In this document: positions 51,810 to 63,220 of the stretch, piece by piece
Position numbering within the stretch: the first letter of the stretch is position 1
Layout: each line of letters starts with the position of its first letter
NCBI GenBank assembly: GCA_030407315.1
Contig: JALQPE010001957.1
Coordinates: 1 to 64,000, forward strand
Reading direction: 5' to 3'
Length of the DNA stretch: 64,000 nt
Origin: Asparagopsis taxiformis
Lineage: Eukaryota; Rhodophyta; Florideophyceae; Bonnemaisoniales; Bonnemaisoniaceae
Notes under the pieces: model-generated
What the model saw: the letters and a program-made list of their open reading frames with translations, nothing else
What the model was told of the DNA's origin: nothing
Databases searched by the model: none
Program-made: the position numbers and the translations under genes

Positions 51810-53435
51810 ATGGCGATCCAATCGTTCCCGATCCTGCCATTGCTCACGCTAGCACTCTTACTCGTTGCAAGCAGCGCGCAAACGCCCACGCGATGCGGTA
51901 GATGCCCGCGCATATGCTACCGCCCGTCGCTGGGCAACGCCGCTCGCGACTGCGCCCAGCCCTGCGCGGAGGGGCTGTCGTGCAGCGTGCAATCATGCAC
52001 ACGCAACGACGGCACGATGGGAGAGACGTGCGGCGGTGTGCCACGACTATGTCCAGACAAATGTCGTGCTGAACTGTCCGAAGTTTCCGCAGAATGCGGC
52101 ACGGCAGATGCAACTGCAAATGGATGTCAGGTGCGCAGATGTGCTCTTACGTCAGATACTTCTGGTTTCATCTGTGCCATTCCTGTCGCCGGAGCTCCTA
52201 TCGAAGTTATCACCCCGCCCCCAATCGCAACCCCTGTCATTGTGGTTGAGCCTCCCCCAGCTCCGATCGTGATTGTCGTCGAACCTGCTCCGGCTGCAAT
52301 GGCGTCTTGTCCCGATACATGTCACACGGATCTATCGGACGCCATTGGTGAATGTCGCACCGCGGAGCTACGCGCTATTGGATGCCGAGTACGTCGCTGC
52401 CCACTCGGAACTGACACAGAAGGATTTATCTGTACAGCAGACGACGGGTCTACTCCGGATGAAATGATGCCAGATGCTCCACCACCAGTCATGCCAGCGC
52501 CGGAGACCATGTCTTGCCCCAACCAGTGCCGACCCGAGCTGGGAGACGCGCTCGGCGAATGTCGAGACGCTGAAGTACGCGCACAAGGATGCCGTGTACG
52601 ACGATGCGCGCTAGACAACGACACTGTCGGATTTATCTGCGCGCTTCCAGTCGACCCTACACCTGACGCAATGCCGCCAGTTGAGGCGCCTGCCGCAGCG
52701 CAGTCGTGTCCGGAAGTGTGTCACATGGATGCGAATGACGCGATTGTAGAATGCCGTGTACCGGAGACATTTGACTTGGGGTGTCGTGTACGCACATGTC
52801 CGCTCGGATCGGACACGATTGGATTCTCCTGCACGCAGCCGATGGCGCCCAGTGCGTCGCCGGTCAGTACCAGCGCCAATGTCACGCCTGAGACCGCACA
52901 ATCGTGCCCGGAGGTGTGCCGCACGGACGCGGATGCCACGGTCGTTGAATGCCGGGCGGCGGAGTTGTTCGCGCTGGGATGTCGGGCGCGCACGTGCGCG
53001 CTTGATGGGGGCTCGATTGGGTTTACATGCACGCTGGTTGAAGCACCGGTGGCGGATGCTATGCCTGTGATCACGCCGGTGGCGGCGGTGGATTCGGGGG
53101 AGACGTGTGAGTTTTCATTGGTGGGACGTGTGGATAATGCGGGAACGCCGATGAGTGCTACGTGTCGGTGTGGAGATGAGGTTGGTAGCGTGAATTTCAG
53201 ACGAGCTGTCAACTTTATTGGGGAAACGGTGACTGACGGGGCGCAGGTCGAGTGCTATGGGGAATGTCTGGAGTTTGTTACCGGGTCGAGATGTACGCCG
53301 AGTGGTGTGGCGTCGTTTGAGAATCGCGTGGCGACCGTGGCGGATACTTGTTGTGTGTCGTGTGTGGTTGTGCCCGGTTTCTTCGGTGATGGTGTTTCTG
53401 GCGCGAGTGATGAGTGTGTGTTGTTGACGGTGTGA
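51810..53435 (+). CDS. Secreted modular Cys-rich protein (541 aa)
   Basis: ATG at 51810. A signal peptide (1-23, hydrophobic ILPLLTLALLLVASSA) is followed by six Cys-rich modules: a variant one (29-74) and five canonical ones (81-122, 167-208, 236-277, 300-341, 366-407). Each canonical module has six Cys in the pattern CPxxC...EC...GC(R)xRxC...GFxC over about 42 residues. Linkers are Pro/Val/Ala-rich (VIVVEPPPAPIVIVVEP). The C-terminal domain (433-536) has CEFSLVGRVDN, CRCGD and a CC pair. First module and C-terminal domain match the protein at 55315, so the two genes are paralogues that differ in the middle. Likely extracellular or cell-wall, disulphide-rich. No known family recognised. AATAAA follows six bases after the stop. 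Confidence 0.85.
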   Translation: MAIQSFPILPLLTLALLLVASSAQTPTRCGRCPRICYRPSLGNAARDCAQPCAEGLSCSVQSCTRNDGTMGETCGGVPRLCPDKCRAELSEVSAECGTADATANGCQVRRCALTSDTSGFICAIPVAGAPIEVITPPPIATPVIVVEPPPAPIVIVVEPAPAAMASCPDTCHTDLSDAIGECRTAELRAIGCRVRRCPLGTDTEGFICTADDGSTPDEMMPDAPPPVMPAPETMSCPNQCRPELGDALGECRDAEVRAQGCRVRRCALDNDTVGFICALPVDPTPDAMPPVEAPAAAQSCPEVCHMDANDAIVECRVPETFDLGCRVRTCPLGSDTIGFSCTQPMAPSASPVSTSANVTPETAQSCPEVCRTDADATVVECRAAELFALGCRARTCALDGGSIGFTCTLVEAPVADAMPVITPVAAVDSGETCEFSLVGRVDNAGTPMSATCRCGDEVGSVNFRRAVNFIGETVTDGAQVECYGECLEFVTGSRCTPSGVASFENRVATVADTCCVSCVVVPGFFGDGVSGASDECVLLTV

Positions 53436-53440
53436 GGTTG

Positions 53441-53446
53441 AATAAA
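53441..53446 (+). terminator. Polyadenylation signal AATAAA
   Basis: Six bases after the stop codon of the 51810 gene. Short 3' UTRs fit a compact genome. Confidence 0.55.
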
Positions 53447-55238
53447 CGATTTGATTGTTTGTGATTTGTTGATGAAAGTTTGTAGGTTTTGAGTGGGTTT
53501 TGGAAGATTTGACGAGGTTGTGATCCTCTTGGAAAGGGTTTAGACAGCAATGCAGTCAGGAAGGGGCTGGACATTTATTCGAAAAAAGGATACTGTCGTG
53601 AGAAAACATCTCGTGACGGAAATGAGATGTCATACCTTGAAGCAGTGGAAGTAAGTCAACATGTCAGCAGTTGTGTCAACTGTCAAAAAATCAAAACGAT
53701 AAAAAGACGGGGGCCAACGAAAAGGCGCCAAATCTCGATCACGAGCGGGGACACGCAAGCGTGCGTCGTCGTCATCACGCATGACAGGCGTCGCGCGTGG
53801 CGTCATACGATTTTTTGCAGAGTAGATATGGAAAGGTGACTGCGTCACACATCGGCACGGACATAGTCGTGTACAAAAACGACTTGAAAATGAGCGATTT
53901 CCATTGGAGCGCTGCGTCCGGGACAAGTTGTAAACGACATGTCCGATGTGGAACGGACCGTTCGGGGCGGTGAGACATCAAATGAACAGACAGATGACCC
54001 GCGGAGGTCGTTCTGCCTTGAGTTTGTTCGCGACTGACTGACAGACCTCCGACCAGTGTCTGATATTGCGTGCACTGTCGGAACTCGTGTCAAGAGGCGA
54101 CGTGCATTACTCGGTGGAAGAAGCAAGCGCGCTTCGGTCCTCGACGCTTGTGACACTTGTGCCATTGACTAGGGCTGGTATTTGGTGATACAGTGTATAT
54201 CGTTTGCGCGCCTTACGCGCGTGGAGCTTGAATTCCGGCTTTCTGGAGGCATATGGATGCAAGTTTAGACGAGTGCTCGCCGATTTTTTCGCACTTACAG
54301 TGCCGTATATCTCGGCCTTTATTCGCGGGGTAGATGTGCTGATGTTCTCATTAGGGCGAGTTGCAGAGCGATTGTCTGCCGACCCTTCAGTGTTAATTTG
54401 ACAGACGTCAACGTAATGCATTGCAAGGAACACCGCTCGTATTTCGTAACCGCGATGACGAATGTATCGGCTATAAAATTGCCCTCCATGAATTGACATC
54501 ATTCCCCATCCTACCGCAGAGTTTCAATCATCATCGTACACGTTCAGCGCCGCGTTCACCGGCCACGTGGGCCAAAATCTATGAGACAAGTTGCTGTGTG
54601 CCAACCCCCGAGGGAATTGGCTTCTTTGTAACCTCACAACATTGGTATCCCAGGCTTGTGCTCCAGTTGCCTCGGTTTCTCAAGCCTGTTTTCTCAAAAT
54701 CAGTTCTGAAAAACGCATTGGATTCCCAAAAGTGCTCACAAACGTGGTAGAGAGTTGAATTTCATATAACAATCTAGTGTACTATTGTGTGCTTCATCGG
54801 TCCCTTTAGGATGCGTTTGTAGGCACATGGATACATTGCCAGCAAATATACTGTACTATGGTATCTGTCCAGTCGCGATACACACCGGGCCATAATATCT
54901 GAAATATACGCAACTCATTCGCCCGCGTTACTGATTGAGCAAATGTCACCATATAACAAGTTGTAACTTTCAAGACGCTGATACCGTACGAGCATTCTCA
55001 ACCGTCGACTAGAGCCATTTTTCAGCGCGCTACAGGTCCTTCCTGCCGTTGTCAAATTACATTTCACAAGATAAACCCTTCCATGGAACAAGCTTTTCTG
55101 ATACAACCACAAAGCCCTTTGTGTGTTACGATAGCACTGTAATCAGACAAGCAATATCGTACAATCGCTGTTCATATCAACATTCTCTCGCAATCCACTT
55201 GTAACATGTTATCAAACCTTCCATTAGCTCAAATCGTC
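53447..55238. other. Intergenic, no confident gene
   Basis: Frames up to about 130 codons on both strands overlap and lack motifs. A TATAAAA at 54472 has no credible ORF downstream. Confidence 0.45.
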
Positions 55239-55245
55239 TATAAAA
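55239..55245 (+). promoter_or_regulatory. TATA box
   Basis: TATAAAA 76 bases upstream of the ATG at 55315, in the expected position for a short 5' UTR. Confidence 0.55.
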
Positions 55246-55314
55246 CCCCGCCTTGCATCTTACCCCCATCTGGTATCGGCTATCGCACTTGTCGTGGAAG
55301 CTTCTTTCAGCAAG

Positions 55315-55596
55315 ATGAAGTCCCAATCTTCATTCATTCTCTTCGTCCTTCTGGTCGTTCTGCTGGCCGCCACCGTCACAGCAGAGCCATCAGACGCCGA
55401 AGACACTCAACTCCAGGTCACAGATCGTCAACGCCGCTGCTGCGGAAGGTTGTGTTTCAGACGTCGAAGCGTCGCCAACCGTGTATGCAGTTCCCCATGT
55501 GCACAAGCACTTGGATGCAGGATTCGCCGTTGCACAAGGTCTGGAAGGGATCCACCGCGTCGTGGATTCAGATGTGTTCGTCCGATTAGGAGGCCA

Positions 55597-55633
<37 letters not shown>

Positions 55634-56163
55634 GTGGTGGTGGTGGTGGCGGTGGAGGTGGCGGTGGATTCTTCCCACCGATCTCCATCCAGACCCCTCC
55701 ACCCACGGCCCCTCCAGTTACGGTGCCCGTCATCATCGTCACGGCACCTACCGTGCCTGTAGTCGTCACAGCCCCCAGCCCGAGTTCGACCCCTGGTGTA
55801 ACCCCTACTTCGAGTTCGACACCTACTGCAACGCCATCTCCAACTCCAACAACGACTATCACGGCTACGCCGTCGGTCACCCCGACTATGACACAAACTT
55901 GCCAGTTCACTCTGCGGGGTCCTGTCGGTAATATTGCTATCGACGGTGTATGTCAATGTGGAATTAACACAAGTAGCGTGATTATTCTCGATGGGATTAA
56001 TGACCCGCCAGCCTACGTAACATGCTTGAATGATCTCATTATCCCACTATGCGTACCAAACACTTTCTTCACGTTTGCTAATCTTGCTGCGGGAACTGTG
56101 GCTACGTGTTGTCAGATTTTGGGTGGACAGCTCTTGGTGGCTTCGAACCAATGTCAATTCTGA
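55315..56163 (+). CDS. Secreted Cys-rich/polyglycine protein (282 aa)
   Basis: The ATG at 55315 gives a signal peptide (SFILFVLLVVLLAATVTA). Then one Cys module (RCCGRLCF...VCSSPCAQALGC...RRCTRSG...GFRC) equivalent to the first module of the 541-aa neighbour, about 25 Gly encoded by a GGC/GGT run, a Pro/Thr/Ser-rich stalk (TPSPTPTTTITATPSVTPT, probably O-glycosylated), and a C-terminal domain with CQFTLRGPVGN, CQCG and a CC pair that matches the neighbour's C-terminal domain. So it shares the head and tail of the 51810 protein but has Gly and Thr/Pro spacers in place of the repeated modules. Extracellular matrix or cell-wall role is inferred. No known family. Confidence 0.8.
55597..55671 (+). 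repeat. (GGN)n microsatellite inside the coding region
   Basis: GGC then GGT trinucleotide runs encoding the polyglycine tract, likely length-variable between strains. Confidence 0.85.
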
Positions 56164-56628
56164 TGAGAATAGTCCCTGAAATTGATGAGGGGAATCATTG
56201 AAAGCGGAGTTCGGAGTTTCATTAGGATTCTGGAATAGTTTAGCCCTGATATTGACATGTAAACAAACTTTAGATGCCTACTCTGTGGTTCACGAGGGGT
56301 TGGTGTTTTCCCATCGACTCTAGAGGTGAAAATAGTAAACGTTCATCTAAGTGACGAGATAATACTCTTGTCTTAAGAATAGTCATGGTCGAGCAAAGAG
56401 ATATAGGGTAACATAACAAGATAACAATCATCATAGAGTAGTAATTGTTGTTGTGTGGCGGCAGGATTTTGGCTCGAGTGTCAACCAGAAGAGGATTCCG
56501 CAGTCTTGAGACCATTTCAGTTAAACTCAATTTGAATCAATTTAATTGTGACGTACAAAACGGTGGCAAAAGTTGCGGGATTTCTGTCTGGCAATTTCAG
56601 CCACTGGGCGGTCTCAACAAAAGAATGC
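56164..56628. other. Intergenic, no gene seen
   Basis: No ORF with motif. The end of the segment holds the Pol III terminator of the tRNA gene (AAAA at about 56619-56622, TTTT on the minus strand). Confidence 0.5.
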
Positions 56629-56711
56629 TGACAGCGGTGAGATTCGAACTCACGCATACGAAGTATACTACGACCTGAACGTAGCGCCTTAGACCACTCG
56701 GCCACGCTGCC
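56629..56711 (-). tRNA. tRNA-Leu (CAG)
   Basis: 83 nt without intron. Acceptor GGCAGCG pairs with CGCTGTC (one G-U), box A is TGGCCGAGTGG, the anticodon stem CTACG/CGTAG encloses the loop TTCAGGT with anticodon CAG, a long variable arm (TATACTTCGTATG) marks class II, and the T arm is GTGAGTTCGAATCTCAC (box B). Discriminator A. A TTTT terminator follows within ten bases. Confidence 0.96.
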
Positions 56712-57539
56712 CTATTAGATGGTCTATGCATGGTACCTTCTTGTATTTATTCAAAATCGTTTGTACCCTTCCATGCGTTTGAAGCGTCAGGAGCAGAGCT
56801 GAGTTGACTGTCCAGGACGACAACTGAAACGCAGGGTTAGTTTCCTTCTGAGTAGCCGAGGCATTTGGTGTTGAGGCATGATAAATTGTGTGCAACCTAG
56901 ATGTGAGTAGAGTGAAGCCGGACAAAGTTTGCTGCCCTCGTGCTTTCACGATGGCGGCCGGCAGCGCGAGCGCATGGGATTAGGCTCGGATTGAGTGTTT
57001 GAGCAAGCGACCAAAACAAGTAAAACATGCAGTTGTTTCCCACCCCGTCACGCTAAGCACCGAAACGACTTGAAGCCCGAGGCATTCGGAGTAAAGCCGA
57101 TATCTACTACAATAATACGTCCTGTGCAGCTAACCTCCAGCACTTGAGCAAACCCTTTTGCCGCCGTTTCGTCCGCCTTGCACCAAATCGAACTCAGTAA
57201 ACCAAAAGCTTTCAAATTTAAAATGAAACAGCCTCCACTACAGTATCTACAGTACACTGCCCCTGCAAGATGACTAAATTAACACTGCCATCGATCTCCG
57301 GAGAAATTTCGTCCCCCGTCCCGGTAACATCTAGAAGCTCACTAGACGATTATTACACGTGGCAAACGTGGGAACTAACCTGGTCCATTCTTGCGGGACC
57401 CCACGTACCCACCGGCACCATAGTTACAGCGTCTACAACCTACGCATTCGTTCTCCCGCTATGACTTTCACCACAAAACATCCTGCCTGGCCTGTCCTGT
57501 TCTTCGCAGGGCAACGAACTAACAAATTGCCTCAAGCAA
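56712..57539. other. Intergenic, no confident gene
   Basis: Short frames only (57270-57464 plus, 57257-57048 minus), no motif. Confidence 0.45.
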
Positions 57540-58773
57540 CATATTCGCTCCCCCACACCATGCTCCATCACCAGAACTTTTGCGCGTAATGAAGCTGCGC
57601 AGAATTGTACATCTTCTAAAGATGAAATCCAAGAGTCGCTCTGTCCACGAGATATTGGCGCTGCTGTACAACTGTTTCAGAAATGTGTTGATGAACAGAA
57701 CCACTATGGTACTATGCACCATCCTGCCGTCAAGCTTACAGATCGCGCATACAAGGTGAGATACGTGAAACGTAATGCATGTCGTTATGCAGCCGTGGTT
57801 TTCAGGCGCTCTATTCAATCAGGTAACTCCAATACCATGTAACGACTAGATGGTGTAGTGATCCAACGCGCCAGATGTCGAGCGAGATGCGATCCGCGTC
57901 GTTCACCTGTATCAATTCGGCATGTGACATCATGCTTGATGAGTCACTTGGCATGCAGAGAGATATGCACTCCGTTGCCCTACTCGCAAGACGTTTACTG
58001 ACTGCAGTCCGCAGTACGACAAGTTGTGTGATATACCTTACTGAGGGGAAGAAGGGCGATCAAATATGGCGCATGATATTTCACTTGCCGCACAGTTTTA
58101 TCAGACATGTACTGACGCCAATAACACCATATCAACTTTTTTTTCGGAGAGCTTCTTGCCCTCAGAGCACCGAATTCTGACGGGGATCCAGATCGTGCAC
58201 TGCAAGTACTCCAGCGATTCGTGGATATCTATTTTGACAACTGGTACACTATTTCTACTGTGATAACCCTCACTAATGCTTTTTTCGCTGGAGGGAAACA
58301 TGTTCTGATGCATGCATGCTCCATTTGCTGTAGGGTTACAAGAAACATGTATCGAAAGAGTGAATCACACAGAGTGGATGATTGGTCTAGCAAAGATCCT
58401 TACGTCAGGCGCTCCAGTTGTGGAGAAAGACGCGGCTTGTGCCTCGCAATTTTGTATCAGATGTGTTGATGTCACTGGGTATGTCCATGCTGTGCAAAGC
58501 TCTACACTTGTTCTGACTACCGAGCCGAAATATGCCCCATTTGCCGTACAACTTTACGAGATATGTATTGGCAAAGCGAATCGTGCACAGTCGATGATTT
58601 CTCTCACGAAGACCCTCGCTACTATGGCGTCGCGAATCGAGAAGTACGCAGCTCGTGCCTTGCAGCTTGGCATCAACTACCATGAATGCCCTGACCGAAC
58701 GAACTTCAGTGCATTTTGTTCACTAATTGGACAGTTATTGACTGCTTACATCGCGGAGGGGGGGCGTCAATAG
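57540..58773 (+). pseudogene. Decayed gene of ~36-residue helical repeats
   Basis: Related coding segments begin near 57648, 58074, 58315 and 58531 (spacings 426, 241, 216, near multiples of about 213 bp). Each reads like YAPFAVQLYEICIGKANRAQ: a helix with AVQL(F/Y)xxC(V/I) followed by a second helix. Between them lies an alternate unit (DAACASQFCIRCVDVTG), giving a 34-38 residue half-period as in TPR or Sel1-like solenoids. The last two units are in one frame (58312-58773), the earlier ones in others with stops, so the gene is broken. The family is not recognised beyond the repeat type. Confidence 0.35.
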
Positions 58774-59841
58774 TGACGCGCGAATAAACGCCTCGACAAG
58801 GATACTGAGCGTAGACTTGCAGACATTGCAGCGCTGGTTCAAGATAGTTATGAGAAACTTCTACGTTCCCTCAGTGTTGATGTCTTGATTGCCTGTAGTG
58901 GAACGGGCGAGACAGGGTTCGCACTATCGCTACGGAGGATGAGTGGCTTGATCTCGAATGACTCGTGATAAGCCATTACTGCAGGCGCGAGCCAATTGAA
59001 TTGCGTCCGCTGTCACGCTTTTCGGCTGAAGCAACCTCGATTGTCAAGGTTGAGAATTGCGAAACTGAAATATCCACGAGAAAGTCCAGCATTGTGTTAC
59101 GTCACGTATGTGGAACATGAAACAAGGGCGTAAAGCACATTTTACAATAATCGATACACGTGCATAATAACTCTCAGTTGCCCATAAATTGTACGTTGCG
59201 CCTTACTTTTACCATATGCTCTGTATTACAGTGCCTACCTCCGACATTCTCGTAAAGGTACTAAGTCTCGATGATGAGCAACAACGCGCATCAGAAATGT
59301 TTTCGCTGTGACTCAGTCACGAAACCTTGCGCAATTATCATGCAGCACAGTCGATGTCACGCAGAGCTTTTCCAAACTAACTCATACTTATGAACCGAGC
59401 GTCACATTTGAGGCTAAGCTACCAGAAATGAAATGCCAAACACAAACTTGGTTGTACCACTTGATGTTCATAGTGATAGCGCTAATGTGCCGTCATCAAG
59501 CGTAAAGATTTGTCCGCAGCAACAGCGCGTATATCTTACCGAACTCGCTTCCTCCAGTAAAATATTTTACCGACCAAATTCTACGGAACTTTCTTCCTTC
59601 CAACGATGGTCAGACCTTTTATTTGGAAAATGATGGCAGTCGTGACAAATCATGTCCAATTGAGCTTCGTTGGCAGCAATAATTACTTGCAGCTGAAAAC
59701 TGTTTGCCCTCAATCTCTGCAAGCTCCTTCATTCTGCTGTTTACTCTAAAATACTTATCAATTTTCCTGTGAAAGGGAAACAATCATGAGTAAGAGTCAT
59801 GCCCATCATCGCGGAATAAACTCCCCGTTTCCCCCTCAAAA
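58774..59841. other. Intergenic / upstream of the membrane protein
   Basis: No ORF longer than 66 codons. Some of it may be the decayed continuation of the helical-repeat gene. No clear TATA box before 59842. Confidence 0.4.
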
Positions 59842-61392
59842 ATGGCCTACCAAGTTGGTAGATTCAATCCAACTGTTCTCTTCGGAATCCCGGAAGCCCC
59901 GCCTCTCTTCCTCAATGTAACTCTACTCCGTGGCATTTACATTGTAGGGTATTCATCTTACGTCGAGTGGGAACAAAGTATCGTGCCCCTACATCAACGC
60001 TCGATTGGCCTGGATCGTTTGTTACAGGCACCAGTGGAGGAGTTCATTACCGGCATACTTGCGGTTCTACTAATTACCATCTTCTCTGAAATAGTACAGA
60101 CAATACTTTTGCGTACAACTAATCACGCCATTGCAAGAAATGGACTCAGAACTGCCATCCTCGTGGACGAGTTTTCTCATTTTCGAAACATATGGGACCG
60201 AGCAACCTCTTCACAAAGTAGCAAGCGAAGAAAAACAATCTTCTCCGCTATTTTCAAACAGCAGACCACACTGCTTTCAATGTTTGTACTCTTCATTGCT
60301 ACTGTTATATTCGGTGCGGAAGGAACGGTGGTTTTCGTAACACGAGATCGAAAATTTTCTTCAACTGCCGATGATTTCAATTTACGAGGAGTAAGTCCCA
60401 CCGGAACGACTGAGGAGATATCGACACAGATCAGATTTTTCTCTGAGGATAGACTATGTATGATTCCAATTCCTTCGCGAAGGAAAATCATCCAACAACA
60501 ACATCTTCACTTTCATATAGCTGGATGCGTGGAATATGACTCTGGGCCAAGAATACTACCATCAGGAGCGAACAGATCTACAGTAACACTACGATCATGG
60601 TACCATCAAGGCGGCAGCGATCACAACGTATCGTTTGCGGAAAAGTGGTACAGTGTGAAGACACGAGCAATGGTGTTCATGGAAAGAGATGCTTCGATGA
60701 AGAGAATTCTGTTCAATAGATCTACGAATTGGCGTAGAGATACAGCCTTTCTGCACAACGTTTCTATTCATCTCGCAATGCAATCGAGTTGTAACTATAA
60801 AAGGGCGAGGATGAATTGTTCTGAGATTGTAGAAGAACTTGAATATCACGGTGAGCAGTTGGAAGAAAGCAATATCACACTGTGGGAAAGACAAGGAAAG
60901 CCAGCCAATATAGGGGTCGTTGGATTAAGGAGCAGATATACTATAGATCTATTCCAACAGGACAAATCAGTACACCGGGCATTGCAAATATTGGCAGCAA
61001 GTACCGCGATCATGGAGGTACAAGGCCGGGGGTGGTACGAGGACGAAGTTACCGGGGAGCGGATGACTGGTATAGAAGGACTCATGTCTGAGACAGGGAA
61101 ACTCGTTGGAACGTACTTGCTTCTTATTCTCGTTCTGAGCTTTGGAGCAATACTCTTTCTTCTCAGGGTACGTTTGGATCCTTTATCTTTGGGGGAGCTA
61201 GCCATGTTGTACAGTCACAGAACGAAGAAATATCAGAGGACCAAATGTGGTAGAAAAAGGAGAAATGGAGGAAACTATTTGAAAGACTGGAGCGAGATTA
61301 GAAAAGGAGTGGAAAAACGATCGCTTGGGATTTATTCCCTTGATTTGTTCCACGAACGTGAAAACGACGAAGATGGGGAATACTTGAAGTGA
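59842..61392 (+). CDS. Three-TM membrane protein (516 aa), unknown
   Basis: ATG at 59842. Predicted membrane helices at about 68-90 (ITGILAVLLITIFSEIVQTI), 143-166 (TLLSMFVLFIATVIFGAEG) and 420-442 (LVGTYLLLILVLSFGAILFL). The 250-residue loop between helices two and three holds six N-glycosylation sequons (near 244, 262, 292, 306, 325, 344) and several Cys, so it should be lumenal or extracellular. The short loop between helices one and two and the basic C-terminal tail (RKRRNGG region) would then be cytosolic. There is no N-terminal signal peptide and no recognised domain. The ORF is intact and uninterrupted. Confidence 0.75.
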   Translation: MAYQVGRFNPTVLFGIPEAPPLFLNVTLLRGIYIVGYSSYVEWEQSIVPLHQRSIGLDRLLQAPVEEFITGILAVLLITIFSEIVQTILLRTTNHAIARNGLRTAILVDEFSHFRNIWDRATSSQSSKRRKTIFSAIFKQQTTLLSMFVLFIATVIFGAEGTVVFVTRDRKFSSTADDFNLRGVSPTGTTEEISTQIRFFSEDRLCMIPIPSRRKIIQQQHLHFHIAGCVEYDSGPRILPSGANRSTVTLRSWYHQGGSDHNVSFAEKWYSVKTRAMVFMERDASMKRILFNRSTNWRRDTAFLHNVSIHLAMQSSCNYKRARMNCSEIVEELEYHGEQLEESNITLWERQGKPANIGVVGLRSRYTIDLFQQDKSVHRALQILAASTAIMEVQGRGWYEDEVTGERMTGIEGLMSETGKLVGTYLLLILVLSFGAILFLLRVRLDPLSLGELAMLYSHRTKKYQRTKCGRKRRNGGNYLKDWSEIRKGVEKRSLGIYSLDLFHERENDEDGEYLK

Positions 61393-62444
61393 CAAGAGTG
61401 ATACAGAATTATGGAGTTAGACTTGCTGGTTGTTGTTATGAAAACAAGAGAGTAACAAACCAGGCACGGTAAATGTGAAGAAGGTTGTGCTCCTTGGTTA
61501 TTTATTGCGAGCGGCGGCGACCACACACTAAGTCCAGCGTCAACATCGCTGCAACAGAAAGTTTCACATGCCAAAGCTGTAACGATACTCGATTGTTTTA
61601 CAGTTGTTGCAATTGAGGGACATGGCTGTCCCAAGAATCGGAATGGTAGACAATTTTCAGCGGCTGGCAAGGTCCACTCTGCAAACTTGTGAGCGTTGCA
61701 GAGTGTTTGCTACGAGGACCTAGTCGTACATCTAATCCGGAGTGCAACCAGAAAAATCTCGAAATAAAAAAAGTAAATTTGGGGTCACAGAGAAACGCGA
61801 CAACTATGAGCGGCCAACGAATCGAGTAGGTGCAGTTGCATCGCAAACGCGTTGAGTGCAAAATATGTTGCGGCAAGTTCATCCACGGGTGCAACACAAC
61901 AATTGAGCGCCAACCCGCCCCGTTTACGCAAATGGAAGCAACCGGCTTACACACGAGCCAAACCAAGCGGTCAAATATCATCCCATCGGCATGACAATAT
62001 GTCACCTGTGTAAAGAAGAGTTGATTTTCCACCCGCGAGAGCAAAAACTGTCAATACAGGCCGTTGAGCCGCATCGCGCCCTCCCGCGAGTTCCATCTCG
62101 CTCTACCCGGGCCTCCTGCCACCCGCGGCTGTCCATCGCGCGGGGACAGACTGTTTACAGCATGTCTCGCGTCGATGCGCAATGACAAAGACCAAACGGC
62201 AATTCAAATCGCGCCGAGACAAACCTCATGCGACGTATGATCGCACCGCACACATCAAGACAGCGAGGCAAGTCCACGCCATCAAATCCTTCAATTCGTC
62301 AACCTCGCACGACCAACATTCCACAACCAACACGCTCCATCCTTCACGACTGAATTGCGCCCCCGATGCCGTGCATAACGCACCCACCACCTTGAAAACA
62401 CGCCACCTCCATCCCCGCACATCCGCCAGACCCCACACGCCGAC
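61393..62444. other. Intergenic, no confident gene
   Basis: A 148-codon minus-strand frame (62044-61598) and an 88-codon plus frame just before 62445 lack motifs and are probably chance. The stretch before 62445 is C-rich and probably holds the promoter. Confidence 0.4.
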
Positions 62445-63155
62445 ATGAAGCGCGTCTGCATCACACTCCCAACCCTCGTCCTCCTCCTCCTGCACGCGGC
62501 GGACGCACAGACGCCGCAGCCACTCCCGTCCAGTCCGCGCTGCGAGCACTTCCGTCTGCCGCCAAAGCTGTGCTCTTCCTGTCCGCTAAAGCCGTTCGAC
62601 TCGCGGGGAAACTTCCCCATCCAGAAGGAGATCCACGACCTGGATGTACCGGCGTGTCGGCGGCAGTTGCGACGCTACGCGCAGCTCAACCCGTGCGACA
62701 CGACGCGCGCCGCGCAGATCGCCGACCTGGACAACCCCGCGTTCAAGTCGGAGATCGGCGTGTTCATGTACAGCATCTGCGAGCAGTGCTGCGACTGCGT
62801 GCCGATCGGCAGCGCGGAGGGCGAGTTTGGACGCCGGAAACGTCGCGGTGAGTTGATTCGTATCGAAAGGGGCAATTGTCCCGCCCATTTGGTGTTTGAT
62901 GTATGCCGCGTCTGGTTCTGGGTCAAGAGCGTTTCCGGGCCGCAGGGCGCCCCGCGGGACCTCGAGAGACCGTGCCCGTTGGTTAGAGAATGGCTCAATG
63001 GTCCCAATAGTACCGATTGGTTGGTCCGAAATACCGTGGATATGCACCCGGTGATTTCCAACTTTTTGGACGATTTTTCAAAGGCCGCCGGCTGTAGTCG
63101 ACGCGCTGTATGGGCGCCATGTGTTTCGTTGGAGCGTGCGCAACGTCGTGTTTGA
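62445..63155 (+). CDS. Secreted CCDCVPIG-family protein 1 (236 aa)
   Basis: The ATG at 62445 gives a signal peptide (MKRVCITLPTLVLLLLHAADA). Mature protein with ten or more Cys and the block GVFMYSICEQCCDCVPIG near 107-124, preceded by NPCDTTRAAQIADLDNPAFK and followed by RGNCPAHLVFDVC and a Trp-rich C-terminal half ending AGCSRRAVWAPC. The whole layout is shared with the next gene, so they are tandem duplicates. A dibasic RRKRRGE at about 131 could be a processing site. Family unknown; extracellular location inferred. GC-rich at the 5' end, unlike the 3' end. Confidence 0.85.
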   Translation: MKRVCITLPTLVLLLLHAADAQTPQPLPSSPRCEHFRLPPKLCSSCPLKPFDSRGNFPIQKEIHDLDVPACRRQLRRYAQLNPCDTTRAAQIADLDNPAFKSEIGVFMYSICEQCCDCVPIGSAEGEFGRRKRRGELIRIERGNCPAHLVFDVCRVWFWVKSVSGPQGAPRDLERPCPLVREWLNGPNSTDWLVRNTVDMHPVISNFLDDFSKAAGCSRRAVWAPCVSLERAQRRV

Positions 63156-63220
63156 TTGCTTTTGTAGATATGATCGTGCCTACAACTGTCATATGTGTTA
63201 AACGTTGCATACACTCCATA

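Noticed and set aside
52721..53212. 163-codon minus-strand ORF inside the Cys-rich gene
   Set aside because: Shadow of a GC-rich modular coding region. The plus frame has the signal peptide and regular Cys spacing.
54472..54478. TATAAAA as a promoter
   Set aside because: No credible ORF or other signal follows within 500 bp.
55390..55956. 188- and 160-codon minus-strand ORFs opposite the polyglycine gene
   Set aside because: Low-complexity shadows of the GGN and Pro/Thr coding repeats (poly-Pro, Thr/Ala runs).
61598..62044. 148-codon minus-strand ORF
   Set aside because: No signal peptide or motif and composition like intergenic DNA; probably chance.
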